From Bacteroides fragilis (GTDB lineage: Bacteria > Bacillota > Clostridia > Lachnospirales > Lachnospiraceae): a stretch of 64,000 bases of DNA. Below the pieces are notes generated by a model, which saw only the letters and a list, made by a program, of their open reading frames with translations, did no database searches and was not told where the DNA came from. The position numbers were made by a program, and so were the translations under genes. Positions 45,195 to 52,733 of this stretch are shown one piece after another (position 1 is the first letter of the stretch; every line of letters begins with the position of its first letter). The stretch lies in assembly GCA_023664485.1 (NCBI GenBank), contig JAMPFK010000001.1:327788-391787 (forward strand). Reading direction: 5' to 3'.

Positions 45195-45503
45195 TCAGTT
45201 CGATAAGGTTAAGGCATGATAAGTTTCGCTGTATGTTTCTTCCGGCTGCAGATTGCTCTTCGCGGCCTGTTCCAGCAGGTATTTATATCGTTTCATGACG
45301 GCGTTCACTTCGTAAATGTAGCAGTCTATCAGATCGGGGTCAGTTACGTTATCAAACCCGGAATACGCATTTTCCAAAGCGCGTCTTGTCTGAATCAGTT
45401 CTTCATGAAGGGATGGTTTATGGAAATCCAGGCTATCATCGGTATCGATTTGACAGGGACTCTGACGGAATAAAATCATTGCGGTTTCCTCCAATCTTTT
45501 CAT
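45195..45503 (-). CDS. DUF2508 family protein (YaaL-like)
   Basis: The start is the ATG at 45503 (MKRLEETAMILF), with GAGGA upstream, giving 102 residues; the frame extends further but has no start signal. The helical core HEELIQTRRALENAYSGFDNV followed by DPDLIDCYIYEVNAVMKRYKYLLEQA is typical of DUF2508, found beside recR and bofA in spore formers. Here it is divergent from bofA instead of upstream on the same strand. The molecular function is unknown. Confidence 0.8.
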   Translation of the reverse strand: MKRLEETAMILFRQSPCQIDTDDSLDFHKPSLHEELIQTRRALENAYSGFDNVTDPDLIDCYIYEVNAVMKRYKYLLEQAAKSNLQPEETYSETYHALTLSN

Positions 45504-45554
45504 GACAAATTCCTCTTTTATACAGTATATACAGAATTTGGAAGAATATTCTTG

Positions 45555-45583
45555 GAATATTCGGGAATAGAAGGGCATAGATT
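45555..45583 (+). promoter_or_regulatory. sigma-E-type sporulation promoter of bofA
   Basis: GAATATT (45555-45561) and CATAGATT (45576-45583) are separated by 14 bp. The sigma-E consensus is about KMATATT, 14-15 bp, CATACANT, so this matches except one position. The bofA ATG is 30 bases downstream. In Bacillus bofA is a sigma-E-dependent mother-cell gene. Confidence 0.65.
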
Positions 45584-45613
45584 AAAACAGAACAAGCGGG
45601 AGAGGAATTTTTT

Positions 45614-45886
45614 ATGGAAAAATTTGGAGGCGCTGCGGCAATTCTGACGGTTTGTATTCTGGTGCTTTTTATCGGAGCGATGGGGAGGAAGATCGAATGG
45701 GTCATCAACTTCATTCTCCGTGCAGTCATGGGGACGGTAGGGATTTATTTTCTGAATGGTTTTCTGATCGCGAGGGATATTTCCGTTGCGGTGGGCATCA
45801 ATCCAGTGACCTTTTTGACATCTGGAATCCTTGGATTTCCGGGACTTATCGTGCTTTATGGAATTAATTTTTTTAAAGTGTTGTAA
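45614..45886 (+). CDS. bofA: BofA-family pro-sigma-K processing inhibitor
   Basis: The small membrane protein of 90 residues has three hydrophobic segments (ILTVCILVLFIGAMG, WVINFILRAVMGTVGIYFLN and FLTSGILGFPGLIVLYGINFF). The end GFPGLIVLYGI and NPVTFLTSGILG are BofA signatures. In Bacillus BofA holds the SpoIVFB protease inactive until late sporulation. A ribosome-binding site, GGGAGAGG, precedes the ATG. The gene supports a spore-forming lineage. Confidence 0.9.
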   Translation: MEKFGGAAAILTVCILVLFIGAMGRKIEWVINFILRAVMGTVGIYFLNGFLIARDISVAVGINPVTFLTSGILGFPGLIVLYGINFFKVL

Positions 45887-45922
45887 GATTTTCACAAAAA
45901 AAATCTTTTTTGAAAATACTAC

Positions 45923-45951
45923 TGGACAAGACGGGAAAGACCCTATATAAT
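45923..45951 (+). promoter_or_regulatory. sigma-A promoter of the tad operon
   Basis: TGGACA (45923-45928) and TATAAT (45946-45951) are 17 bp apart. A leader of about 120-150 bases follows before the first gene. Confidence 0.65.
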
Positions 45952-45971
45952 TCGATTTATCTTCTAACGAC

Positions 45972-46044
45972 GTCCGCGGAAAGCGGACAAGATATCATAT
46001 CAATTCTGACTGTATGCTGATACAGTCATCCGGAAGGTTCTTCC
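45972..46044 (+). promoter_or_regulatory. structured leader of the tad operon (three hairpins)
   Basis: Three local hairpins follow each other. GTCCGC-GGAAA-GCGGAC spans 45972-45988. TGACTGTAT-GCTG-ATACAGTCA, a 9-bp stem with a tetraloop, spans 46007-46028. GGAAG-GTT-CTTCC spans 46032-46044. None matches the c-di-GMP or other riboswitch cores I know. It may stabilise the mRNA or bind a regulator. Confidence 0.5.
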
Positions 46045-46112
46045 AGAGAATCCATGGTAACATTTTGGGATAAAGGAGGTGATTTGTTGGACTGATCTAT
46101 TATCGGTATCTA

Positions 46113-46553
46113 TTGATCTTATTGCTCGTCATAGCGGTTCTGATGGACTTTACATACGACAGAATCTGTAATGAATTGATTTTGTCCGGTATGATACTCG
46201 GTCTGTTCTCCCGTTTTCCGGAATATCAATGGCATGGCTTATATGAAGCTGCCGTCTCGATGACGCTTTCTTTTGCTCTTTTATATCCTCTTTATAAAAT
46301 CGGCGGTCTGGGGGCCGGAGACGTAAAGCTGTTTCTGGTAATCGGCAGTTTTGTGCAGGCGGGGGAAGTATTTCGGATAATCATAGCTTCTTTTATCATC
46401 GGCGGCATAATTTCCATTGGAAAACTGGTATCCGGGAAGCTGCTACTGGAAAGGAAGCCGCGGGGAGGCCAGCAGCGGTACGGGAGCAATAAAATACATT
46501 TTGCGCTGCCTGTTCTGATCGGCGCGGCGCTCTGGACAGGAGGATTCTATTGA
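46113..46553 (+). CDS. A24 prepilin peptidase, TadV/CpaA-like
   Basis: This polytopic aspartic protease of about 146 residues would cleave and possibly methylate Flp prepilins. Catalytic aspartates lie in AVLMDFTYDRICNELI and GGLGAGDVKLFLVIG. The annotated TTG at 46113 is 30 bases from the strong AAAGGAGGTGATT at 46074-46086. In the same frame CTG at 46092 (LIYYRYLLILLL) sits 8 bases from it and would extend the first helix, so a CTG start is likely in my view. Its last bases overlap the tadZ start. It is the first of two A24 peptidases in this operon. Confidence 0.82.
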   Translation: MILLLVIAVLMDFTYDRICNELILSGMILGLFSRFPEYQWHGLYEAAVSMTLSFALLYPLYKIGGLGAGDVKLFLVIGSFVQAGEVFRIIIASFIIGGIISIGKLVSGKLLLERKPRGGQQRYGSNKIHFALPVLIGAALWTGGFY

Positions 46554-47563
46554 AAGAAAAAATTATGGCGGTCTGCGATTTAGAGGAAGCATATGCGTTC
46601 CGAATGGCGGAATTTATTGTACAAAAAGGATCGATACCCTATAAACTGCATCTTTTTACAGGGACGGAAGCGCTGGAGTTATTCATGGAGAAAAATGAAA
46701 TTTCCGTTCTGCTGATCGGGGAGGGCGCGATGGGGAAGCTGAAAAAGGAACCGGGGATCCCGAATGTATTTGTCCTGTGGGAGGGCGGGGAGAAACGCAA
46801 CACAGCGTATCGGTATATCGACAAATATCAGAAACCGGAAGCGATATTCCGGGAAGCCGCGGAACACATCGCGGAAATGAAAGGCTGGGAAGAAGCGCGG
46901 GAAAGAGGCGTATCAAAGCTGAAGGTGATCGGCATTTATTCGCCTGTCCGAAGATGTCTGCAGACATCCTTCGCGCTGACGATGGGGCAGCTGTTAGCGA
47001 GAGAGCATAAGACGCTGTATTTGAATTTTGAATGTTATTCCGGATTCGACAGAATGCTTCAAAGGGAATTTCAGGCGGATATGCTGGACGTACTTTATTA
47101 TTTCAAGTGCGCCAGAGAAAAGCTGTCCCTCCGGCTGCCGTCCATGGTGCAGAGCATCAACGGCCTCGATTTTATCCCGCCGGGAAAATCCGGCCTCGAT
47201 ATGCAGGGCATTACCGGGGAGCAGTGGCTGGAGCTGCTGCGGATGATCGAGGGAGTCGGCGGCTATGAGTATCTGATTCTGGATCTGACGGATGGAATGA
47301 ACGGGCTGTTTTCGTTATTATCTCGCTGCTATCGTATTTATACGATTACGAAGGACGACGGCTTTGCGATGGCGAAGATAAGCCAGTATGAACAGATCCT
47401 GCGGATGAACGAGCTGGATGAAATTGCGGATAAGACCGTAAAATGCCGGTTTCCGCTTTTTGAGAAACTGCCGTCGGACCTGAATCTGATGACGCATGGG
47501 GAACTGGCGGGATATGTCAAAGCGATTATAAGGGAGGATCTGCATGAGAAACAGGCTGGATGA
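46550..47563 (+). CDS. tadZ: TadZ/CpaE-like pilus assembly protein
   Basis: The protein has 337 residues and starts with TTG at 46550 overlapping the previous stop (TTGA), with AGGAGG six bases upstream. Residues about 1-120 look like a degenerate receiver domain (MAVCDLEEAYAFRMAEFIV ... VLWEGGEK). Residues 125-337 are a ParA/MinD-like fold (KLKVIGIYSPVRRCLQTSFALTMGQLLA; YEYLILDLTDGM), but the P loop lacks the canonical deviant Walker lysines. TadZ proteins position the secretion apparatus at the pole. Its end overlaps tadA by 20 bases. Confidence 0.78.
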   Translation: MKEKIMAVCDLEEAYAFRMAEFIVQKGSIPYKLHLFTGTEALELFMEKNEISVLLIGEGAMGKLKKEPGIPNVFVLWEGGEKRNTAYRYIDKYQKPEAIFREAAEHIAEMKGWEEARERGVSKLKVIGIYSPVRRCLQTSFALTMGQLLAREHKTLYLNFECYSGFDRMLQREFQADMLDVLYYFKCAREKLSLRLPSMVQSINGLDFIPPGKSGLDMQGITGEQWLELLRMIEGVGGYEYLILDLTDGMNGLFSLLSRCYRIYTITKDDGFAMAKISQYEQILRMNELDEIADKTVKCRFPLFEKLPSDLNLMTHGELAGYVKAIIREDLHEKQAG

Positions 47564-48779
47564 AATGAGGAAGGAGTTACGGGATAAATTAAGGGCCGGT
47601 ATCGATTATTCCAGAGAAATTTCGGATGAGGAGATGCAGGAACTGATCGACGGTCTTCTCATCAGAGAGGGAAAGGAGCAGCCCCTGTCGTTGGAAGAGA
47701 GAGCATGGCTCAGGAGAGAGCTCTTTTATGCAGTCCGAAAGCTGGACATCCTGCAGGAGCTTATCGATGATCCTGCCGTTACGGAGATCATGATCAATGG
47801 GCCGGAGCATATTTTTGTGGAAAAGAAGGGACGGCTGTTCCGTTTGGAACAGAGATTCGAGAGCAGGGAAAAGCTGGAAGACATTATTCAGCAGATCGTG
47901 GCGGCCTGCAACAGGGTCGTCAACGAGGCTTCGCCCATTGTGGATGCGAGGCTCGAAAACGGCGCGAGGGTTAATGTCGTGCTGGGGCCGGTTGCCCTGA
48001 ACGGACCGGTCGTCACTATACGGCGTTTTCCGGAACGGCCGATTATGATGGAGGATCTGGTCTCTTTCGGCTCTATCCCTGCGGAGGTCTGCGTCTGGCT
48101 GGAAAAGCTGGTCAGGGCAAGATATAACATTTTTATCAGTGGAGGAACAGGCTCCGGCAAAACGACCTTTTTAAACGCGTTGTCCGGTTATATCCCGAAA
48201 GAGGAGCGGATCGTTACGATCGAGGACAATGCGGAACTGCAGATTCCGGATATCGCCAATCTCGTCAGAATGGAGACGCGGAACGCCAATGTGGAAGGAT
48301 GCCGGGAGATTACCATCAGGGATTTGATCAAAACGTCGCTCAGGATGCGGCCGGATCGGATCATTGTCGGCGAGGTCAGAGGCGGGGAAGCCTTCGATAT
48401 GATGCAGTGTATGAACACGGGGCACGATGGTTCCATGTCCACCGGACACGCCAACAGTTCCAGAGACATGCTGAGCCGATTGGAAAATATGATCCTGATG
48501 GGGGTGAATCTGCCGTTGAAAGCGATGAAACAGCAGATCGCCTCCGGCATCGATATTATCATTCATCTGGGAAGGCTTAGGGATAAAAGCCGAAAGGTGT
48601 TGGAAATTGCGGAAGTGCTGGGATATGAGCAGGAGGAGATCCGTTTGAAAACGTTATACTGCTTCGAAGAAGAGGGAGAGGACGAAGACGGCAGAGTTTT
48701 AGGAACATTACGGAAAAAAGGAGAGCTGGCCTATGTGGAAAAGCTTAAAGCCGCAGGTCTCTGTGCGGAAAGCGGTTGA
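47544..48779 (+). CDS. tadA: TadA/CpaF pilus secretion ATPase
   Basis: TadA powers Tad pilus extension and often retraction as a hexamer on the inner face of the membrane. The 411-residue protein has the N-terminal helical domain, then VTEIMINGPEHIFVEKKG. The core has Walker A ISGGTGSGKTTFLNAL, the Asp box IVTIEDNAELQI, Walker B MRPDRIIVGEVRGGEA and the His box GSMSTGHANSS. AGGGAGG precedes the ATG inside tadZ. Confidence 0.96.
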   Translation: MRNRLDEMRKELRDKLRAGIDYSREISDEEMQELIDGLLIREGKEQPLSLEERAWLRRELFYAVRKLDILQELIDDPAVTEIMINGPEHIFVEKKGRLFRLEQRFESREKLEDIIQQIVAACNRVVNEASPIVDARLENGARVNVVLGPVALNGPVVTIRRFPERPIMMEDLVSFGSIPAEVCVWLEKLVRARYNIFISGGTGSGKTTFLNALSGYIPKEERIVTIEDNAELQIPDIANLVRMETRNANVEGCREITIRDLIKTSLRMRPDRIIVGEVRGGEAFDMMQCMNTGHDGSMSTGHANSSRDMLSRLENMILMGVNLPLKAMKQQIASGIDIIIHLGRLRDKSRKVLEIAEVLGYEQEEIRLKTLYCFEEEGEDEDGRVLGTLRKKGELAYVEKLKAAGLCAESG

Positions 48780-49512
48780 TTACGGAGACTACCGTTTAAA
48801 TGAACGGGAACGATTTCTTTATTCCGTTGAAGGAATGCTGTTTATCGGATTTTTTGCCTATTTCTTTTATCGCTCCCTATGGGCCTGTCTTTTTTTATCG
48901 CCGGCGCTCCTTCTTTTTCTAAAGAGAAAAAAGAAAGAGCTGGCCCAAAAGAGGAGGAAGGAGCTGCATATGCAGTTCAAGGACGCGCTTCTGTCGGTAT
49001 CCGCCAGCCAGAAAGCAGGGTATTCTGTGGAAAACGCTTTTCGGGAGGCGTACCGCGATATGACGGCGTTGTATGGAGAAGAGAGCGCCATATGCCGGGA
49101 GTTGTACGCCATCGGAAAGGGACTGGAAAACAATGTCGTATTGGAAAAGCTTTTATATGATTTTGGATGCAGGAGCCGGATACAGGATATCATGCAGTTT
49201 GCGGAGGTCTTTCTCATCGCGAAGCGGAACGGCGGCAATATGACGGAAATCCTTTCTTTGACCGCGGAAACGATCGAACAGAAGATTGCTGTGGATAAGG
49301 AAATAGAAGTGCTGCTCAGCGCCAGGAAAATGGAGCAGAAAATCATGAACGCCGTTCCTTTCTTTATCATTTTCTATATCAGCTTGACTTCCAGGGGTTT
49401 TTTCGACGTATTGTATCATAATCCGGCGGGAATTCTGATCATGACAGCCTGTCTGGCCGTTTATCTGGCCGCGTTTATCCTTTCCGGCAGAATCGCGGCA
49501 ATAGAAGTTTGA
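48733..49512 (+). CDS. tadB: TadB, type II secretion F-domain protein
   Basis: The 259-residue protein overlaps tadA by 47 bases. Two transmembrane helices at about 32-66 precede a T2SSF domain (MQFKDALLSVSASQKAGYSV, then GGNMTEILSLTAETIEQKI), and two more helices follow at about 210-258. TadB and TadC form the membrane platform that TadA acts on. The order tadZ-A-B-C is the usual one. Confidence 0.9.
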   Translation: MWKSLKPQVSVRKAVDYGDYRLNERERFLYSVEGMLFIGFFAYFFYRSLWACLFLSPALLLFLKRKKKELAQKRRKELHMQFKDALLSVSASQKAGYSVENAFREAYRDMTALYGEESAICRELYAIGKGLENNVVLEKLLYDFGCRSRIQDIMQFAEVFLIAKRNGGNMTEILSLTAETIEQKIAVDKEIEVLLSARKMEQKIMNAVPFFIIFYISLTSRGFFDVLYHNPAGILIMTACLAVYLAAFILSGRIAAIEV

Positions 49513-49542
49513 AAGGAACAGGAAAACAAAGCATAAAAACAA

Positions 49543-49551
49543 GGGGGGGGG
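49543..49551 (+). repeat. run of nine G residues in the tadC ribosome-binding region
   Basis: The tract lies 5 bases before the chosen tadC start and forms part of its Shine-Dalgarno region. Length change would alter spacing and so possibly translation. It is outside the coding frame if translation starts at 49557. Confidence 0.7.
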
Positions 49552-49556
49552 TTAGG

Positions 49557-51053
49557 ATGGTTTATTGGTATTTGGCGGTTCTGGTTCTGTATCTGCTGTT
49601 GTTTTTTCTTTCCCGGAAGGAAAAGATATCTGTATATCGCGACAGAGAGGCGGGAAGCGCTTATCCGGGCGAAAGCCTCTTTCTCAAGGCGGCGGTCTGG
49701 TGCATAGGCCGGCAGCAGTATCTTGCCGGAAAATTGGGAGGAAAAAGGCGTCGTTACCGGGAGCGGCCGTACAGGAGCCGGATCGGAAGCAGTCTGAAGC
49801 TGCTGCGCCCGGATCTGTCGGAAAAATATCAGGTACAGGCTTTTTATGTCAGACAGTACAGCCATGCGCTGTTGGTATTTTTCGCAGGCAGCCTGCTTTC
49901 GCTTAGCGCGGCGCTCAGCGCACGGACGGCGGGCATTCTGCGGGAGGACGGCTATATTGAACGGAAAGGCTATGGACAGGGAGATATCGACGTGGAATTG
50001 TCGGCGCAGATAGAGGGGGAAGAGCCGGAAAGTTTTTTTTATACCGTTGCGGAGCAGAAGTATACGCCGGAAGAAACAGAACGCATGTTCCAGGAGGCGG
50101 TTCTAAAACTGCCGGAGACGGTTCTTGGAGGCAATGAAAGTCTGGAGAACGTAACGGAGGATTTGAATCTGGCCGCTTCTCTGGAGGGATATCCTTTTCA
50201 GATTTCGTGGGAGAGTGGCAGTTATTCCCTCGTGCAGACGGACGGATCCGTACAGAACGGGGATTTGCAGGAAGCGGAAGTCGTCATGCTGACAGCCCGT
50301 TTCCGGTATGAAGAGCAGGAATTTGAAGAGTGCTTTCCGGTGCGGATAGGGCCGGCCGTTCTGTCGGAGGGGGAGCAGCAGCGGAAGCGCATCGAAGAGG
50401 CGCTGGCGGAGCAGGATCGCAGGAGCAGAACAGAGAGCGGTCTGCCGTTGCCGGCTGGGATCGGCACACAAAATATCGTTTGGAAGGAGGTGATTTCGGA
50501 TAACAGCGGTTCCGTTTTTCTGCTCGTATGCGTGGCGGCGGTTCTCGTTTTGCTCTCCGGGAGCCGGGGCGTGGAACGGCGTCTGGCGGAACGGGATCGG
50601 GAGCTGCTGAAAGATTACCCGGAGGTAATCCATAAGCTTGTGCTCTATATGGGGGCAGGGATGACCGTCCGCAATGCGTTTGGGAAGATGGGGGAGGATT
50701 ATAAGAAACAAAAGATATCGCGGGAAAAACGATATGTTTATGAAGAAATTTTACTGCTCTGCCATGAACTGCAGAGCGGCGCATCGGAAACGGAGGTCTA
50801 TGCGCATCTGGGAAAGCGGTGTCGGCTGCAGCCCTATAGGAAGCTGAGCGCTCTGTTATCACAGAACCTGCGGAAAGGAAACAGCGACCTGCTGCTGAAA
50901 CTGCGGCAGGAAGCGGCCGCCGCTTTTGAGGAGCGGAAGAACAGGGCGAAAAAGGCGGGAGAGGAGGCCGGAACGAAGCTTCTTCTGCCGATGATGATGA
51001 TGCTTTGTATCGTCATGGTCTTAATTATGATTCCGGCATATTTTACGATTTGA
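49557..51053 (+). CDS. tadC: TadC-like T2SSF protein with extracytoplasmic Ig-like insertion
   Basis: From ATG 49557 (MVYWYLAVLVLYLLLFF) it has 498 residues, much longer than the usual 300. Helix 1 is at 3-20 and helix 2 at about 100-122. Residues about 123-320 would lie outside the membrane; within them 165-262 (LPETVLGGNESLENV, TEDLNLAASLEGYPFQISW, VVMLTARFRYEEQEFEE) fit the bacterial Ig-like aBig pattern. A third helix (VFLLVCVAAVLVLLSG) leads to the cytoplasmic T2SSF domain at about 345-470 and a last helix at 478-497. A TTG at 49509 overlapping the tadB stop is an alternative start. Confidence 0.85.
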   Translation: MVYWYLAVLVLYLLLFFLSRKEKISVYRDREAGSAYPGESLFLKAAVWCIGRQQYLAGKLGGKRRRYRERPYRSRIGSSLKLLRPDLSEKYQVQAFYVRQYSHALLVFFAGSLLSLSAALSARTAGILREDGYIERKGYGQGDIDVELSAQIEGEEPESFFYTVAEQKYTPEETERMFQEAVLKLPETVLGGNESLENVTEDLNLAASLEGYPFQISWESGSYSLVQTDGSVQNGDLQEAEVVMLTARFRYEEQEFEECFPVRIGPAVLSEGEQQRKRIEEALAEQDRRSRTESGLPLPAGIGTQNIVWKEVISDNSGSVFLLVCVAAVLVLLSGSRGVERRLAERDRELLKDYPEVIHKLVLYMGAGMTVRNAFGKMGEDYKKQKISREKRYVYEEILLLCHELQSGASETEVYAHLGKRCRLQPYRKLSALLSQNLRKGNSDLLLKLRQEAAAAFEERKNRAKKAGEEAGTKLLLPMMMMLCIVMVLIMIPAYFTI

Positions 51054-51068
51054 AAGGAGAAAAACGAT

Positions 51069-51257
51069 ATGGAAAAAAAGAAATTAAAAGGATGGAAAGA
51101 TTTTCTGCGGGAAGAGGACGGTATGGGAACGGTGGAGATTATTCTGATCATTGTCGTGCTGATCGGACTGGTCATTATTTTCAAGACACAGCTCCGTTCT
51201 CTGGTAGAAAGCGTATTCGAGAAAATTACCAAAGACAGCAATACGATAATGTCATGA
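51069..51257 (+). CDS. flp: Flp-type IVb pilin
   Basis: The 62-residue prepilin is probably the main Tad pilus subunit. It has a basic N-terminal segment, then the processing site EEDG/MGTVE with the conserved Glu at +5 and the hydrophobic helix IILIIVVLIGLVIIF, and a short polar tail. One of the two A24 peptidases in the operon should cut after the Gly. AAAGGAG precedes the ATG. Only one pilin of this type is in the operon. Confidence 0.92.
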   Translation: MEKKKLKGWKDFLREEDGMGTVEIILIIVVLIGLVIIFKTQLRSLVESVFEKITKDSNTIMS

Positions 51258-52690
51258 AAAAAGGGTACATAACGGTCTTTCTGTCGTTGTCCTTAACGCT
51301 GTTCCTGCCCCTTGTATTCGCCGTAATAGAAGGGGCTCGGGTTAGCGCTATCCGGATGAAGTTTGAATGCGCGGCGGATATCGGCATGAATTCCGTGCTG
51401 GCGGAATATCACAGAGAGCTTTTGAAACAGTACGATCTGCTGTTTGTGGATACCTCCTATGGCGGCGGCAGTGTGTCCATTGGTAATACGGAGGCGCATT
51501 TGCAAAATTATATGCAGGAAAACCTGCAGAGCCCGCAGGAGGGCGGCTTTGGCCCGGCAAGGGATTTTCTGGATATGCGGACGGAAAATGTGGAGATCAC
51601 GGCATATTCCATTGCCTCCGACGAGGACGGAGCGGTCCTGAAAAGGCAGGTTTCCGATTATATGGCGGATTATCCGGCCGGGTATCTGTGGGAAAAGATT
51701 ATGGGAAATGTCGCACAGATCGACAGCAGGCAGATGGAGTCCCGCGATATTGCGGGCGAGCGGGAAAGCTACCAGGCCAGAATCGATGCGGTTGAGCTGC
51801 CGAAAGAAGAAGTGGAAGAAGGGGTATTCGAGGAGATACCGCTTGATAATCCGGCGGATATTGCCAATGGCACTCGAAGCATCGGCGTGCTGAATCTCGT
51901 AGCGGAAGACATCGGGAGTATTTCCACAGTCAAGGCGCCGTTATCGCAGTATATTTCCAGGAGAAGCCTGCTGTCCGGGAGCGGCGTCTGCGAAGAGGCG
52001 GCGGAGCTTACGGGGGCGCCGGATGAGATTTTGTTTCTGGCCTATTTATTTGAAAAATGCGGCTATTATGGGGAAGAAAAAGAAGGGTCGCTGCTGCGGT
52101 ATCAGATCGAATACATGATCGCCGGAAAGGATACGGACTGGCAGAATCTGGAACAGACGGCCAAGAGACTGCTGCGCTGGAGGGAAGTATCCAACATACT
52201 TTATCTTTTGTCCGACGCCGGAAAAATGGCGGAGGCGGAAGCGATGGCGCTTGCCCTCACGGCGGTCATGCTGTGTCCTGAACTCACAGAACCGGTAAAA
52301 TATACGATTCTCTATGCGTGGGCGTATGTGGAAAGCTTACAGGATGTGAAGATACTGCTTCGTGGAGGCCGGGTTCCGATCATGAAAACGGCGGCCGACT
52401 GGAGGACGGGTATCAACAGTATTAAAAATGTAAAAGAAAGCCTTTCCAATACGGAAGGGGACGGCAGAGGCCTGAATTATAAAGAATATCTGGAAGCAAT
52501 GCTTTTTTTGACGAATAGCCGCGACCGGACTTTCCGGGCAATGGATATCATCGAAATGGATATCCGGCAGACGCCGGGAAACGGCGGCTTCCGGCTGGAT
52601 GGTTGTTTTGATACTTTCGAGGCCAGACTGTCCGTTGCGAGCGGTTTTGGCTATTCATATGAAATGCAGCGCCTCTATGGATTTTATTAG
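51254..52690 (+). CDS. DUF5702-type Tad operon protein
   Basis: The ATG at 51254 overlaps the flp stop (ATGA). The protein has 478 residues, begins MKKGYITVFLSLSLTLFLPL and has one N-terminal helix, like TadE/TadG minor pseudopilins. It then has a large extracytoplasmic, mixed alpha/beta region without motifs I can name. ARVSAIRMKFECAADIGMNSVL after the helix is typical of what I know as DUF5702, common in clostridial tad operons. It may be a pilus-tip or platform-associated protein. Function unproven. Confidence 0.78.
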   Translation: MKKGYITVFLSLSLTLFLPLVFAVIEGARVSAIRMKFECAADIGMNSVLAEYHRELLKQYDLLFVDTSYGGGSVSIGNTEAHLQNYMQENLQSPQEGGFGPARDFLDMRTENVEITAYSIASDEDGAVLKRQVSDYMADYPAGYLWEKIMGNVAQIDSRQMESRDIAGERESYQARIDAVELPKEEVEEGVFEEIPLDNPADIANGTRSIGVLNLVAEDIGSISTVKAPLSQYISRRSLLSGSGVCEEAAELTGAPDEILFLAYLFEKCGYYGEEKEGSLLRYQIEYMIAGKDTDWQNLEQTAKRLLRWREVSNILYLLSDAGKMAEAEAMALALTAVMLCPELTEPVKYTILYAWAYVESLQDVKILLRGGRVPIMKTAADWRTGINSIKNVKESLSNTEGDGRGLNYKEYLEAMLFLTNSRDRTFRAMDIIEMDIRQTPGNGGFRLDGCFDTFEARLSVASGFGYSYEMQRLYGFY

Positions 52691-52733
52691 AAACGGCGCT
52701 AAACGATACCGGGCGGAAAGGAGGTAAAAGAGG

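Noticed and set aside
45961..45975. Fourth copy of the 105-bp repeat, because of TAACGACG
   Set aside because: Only eight bases match, and neither the core nor the right arm follows.
45952..46075. c-di-GMP riboswitch in the tad leader
   Set aside because: The tetraloop-receptor and conserved core sequences of class I or II are not present; only simple hairpins are seen.
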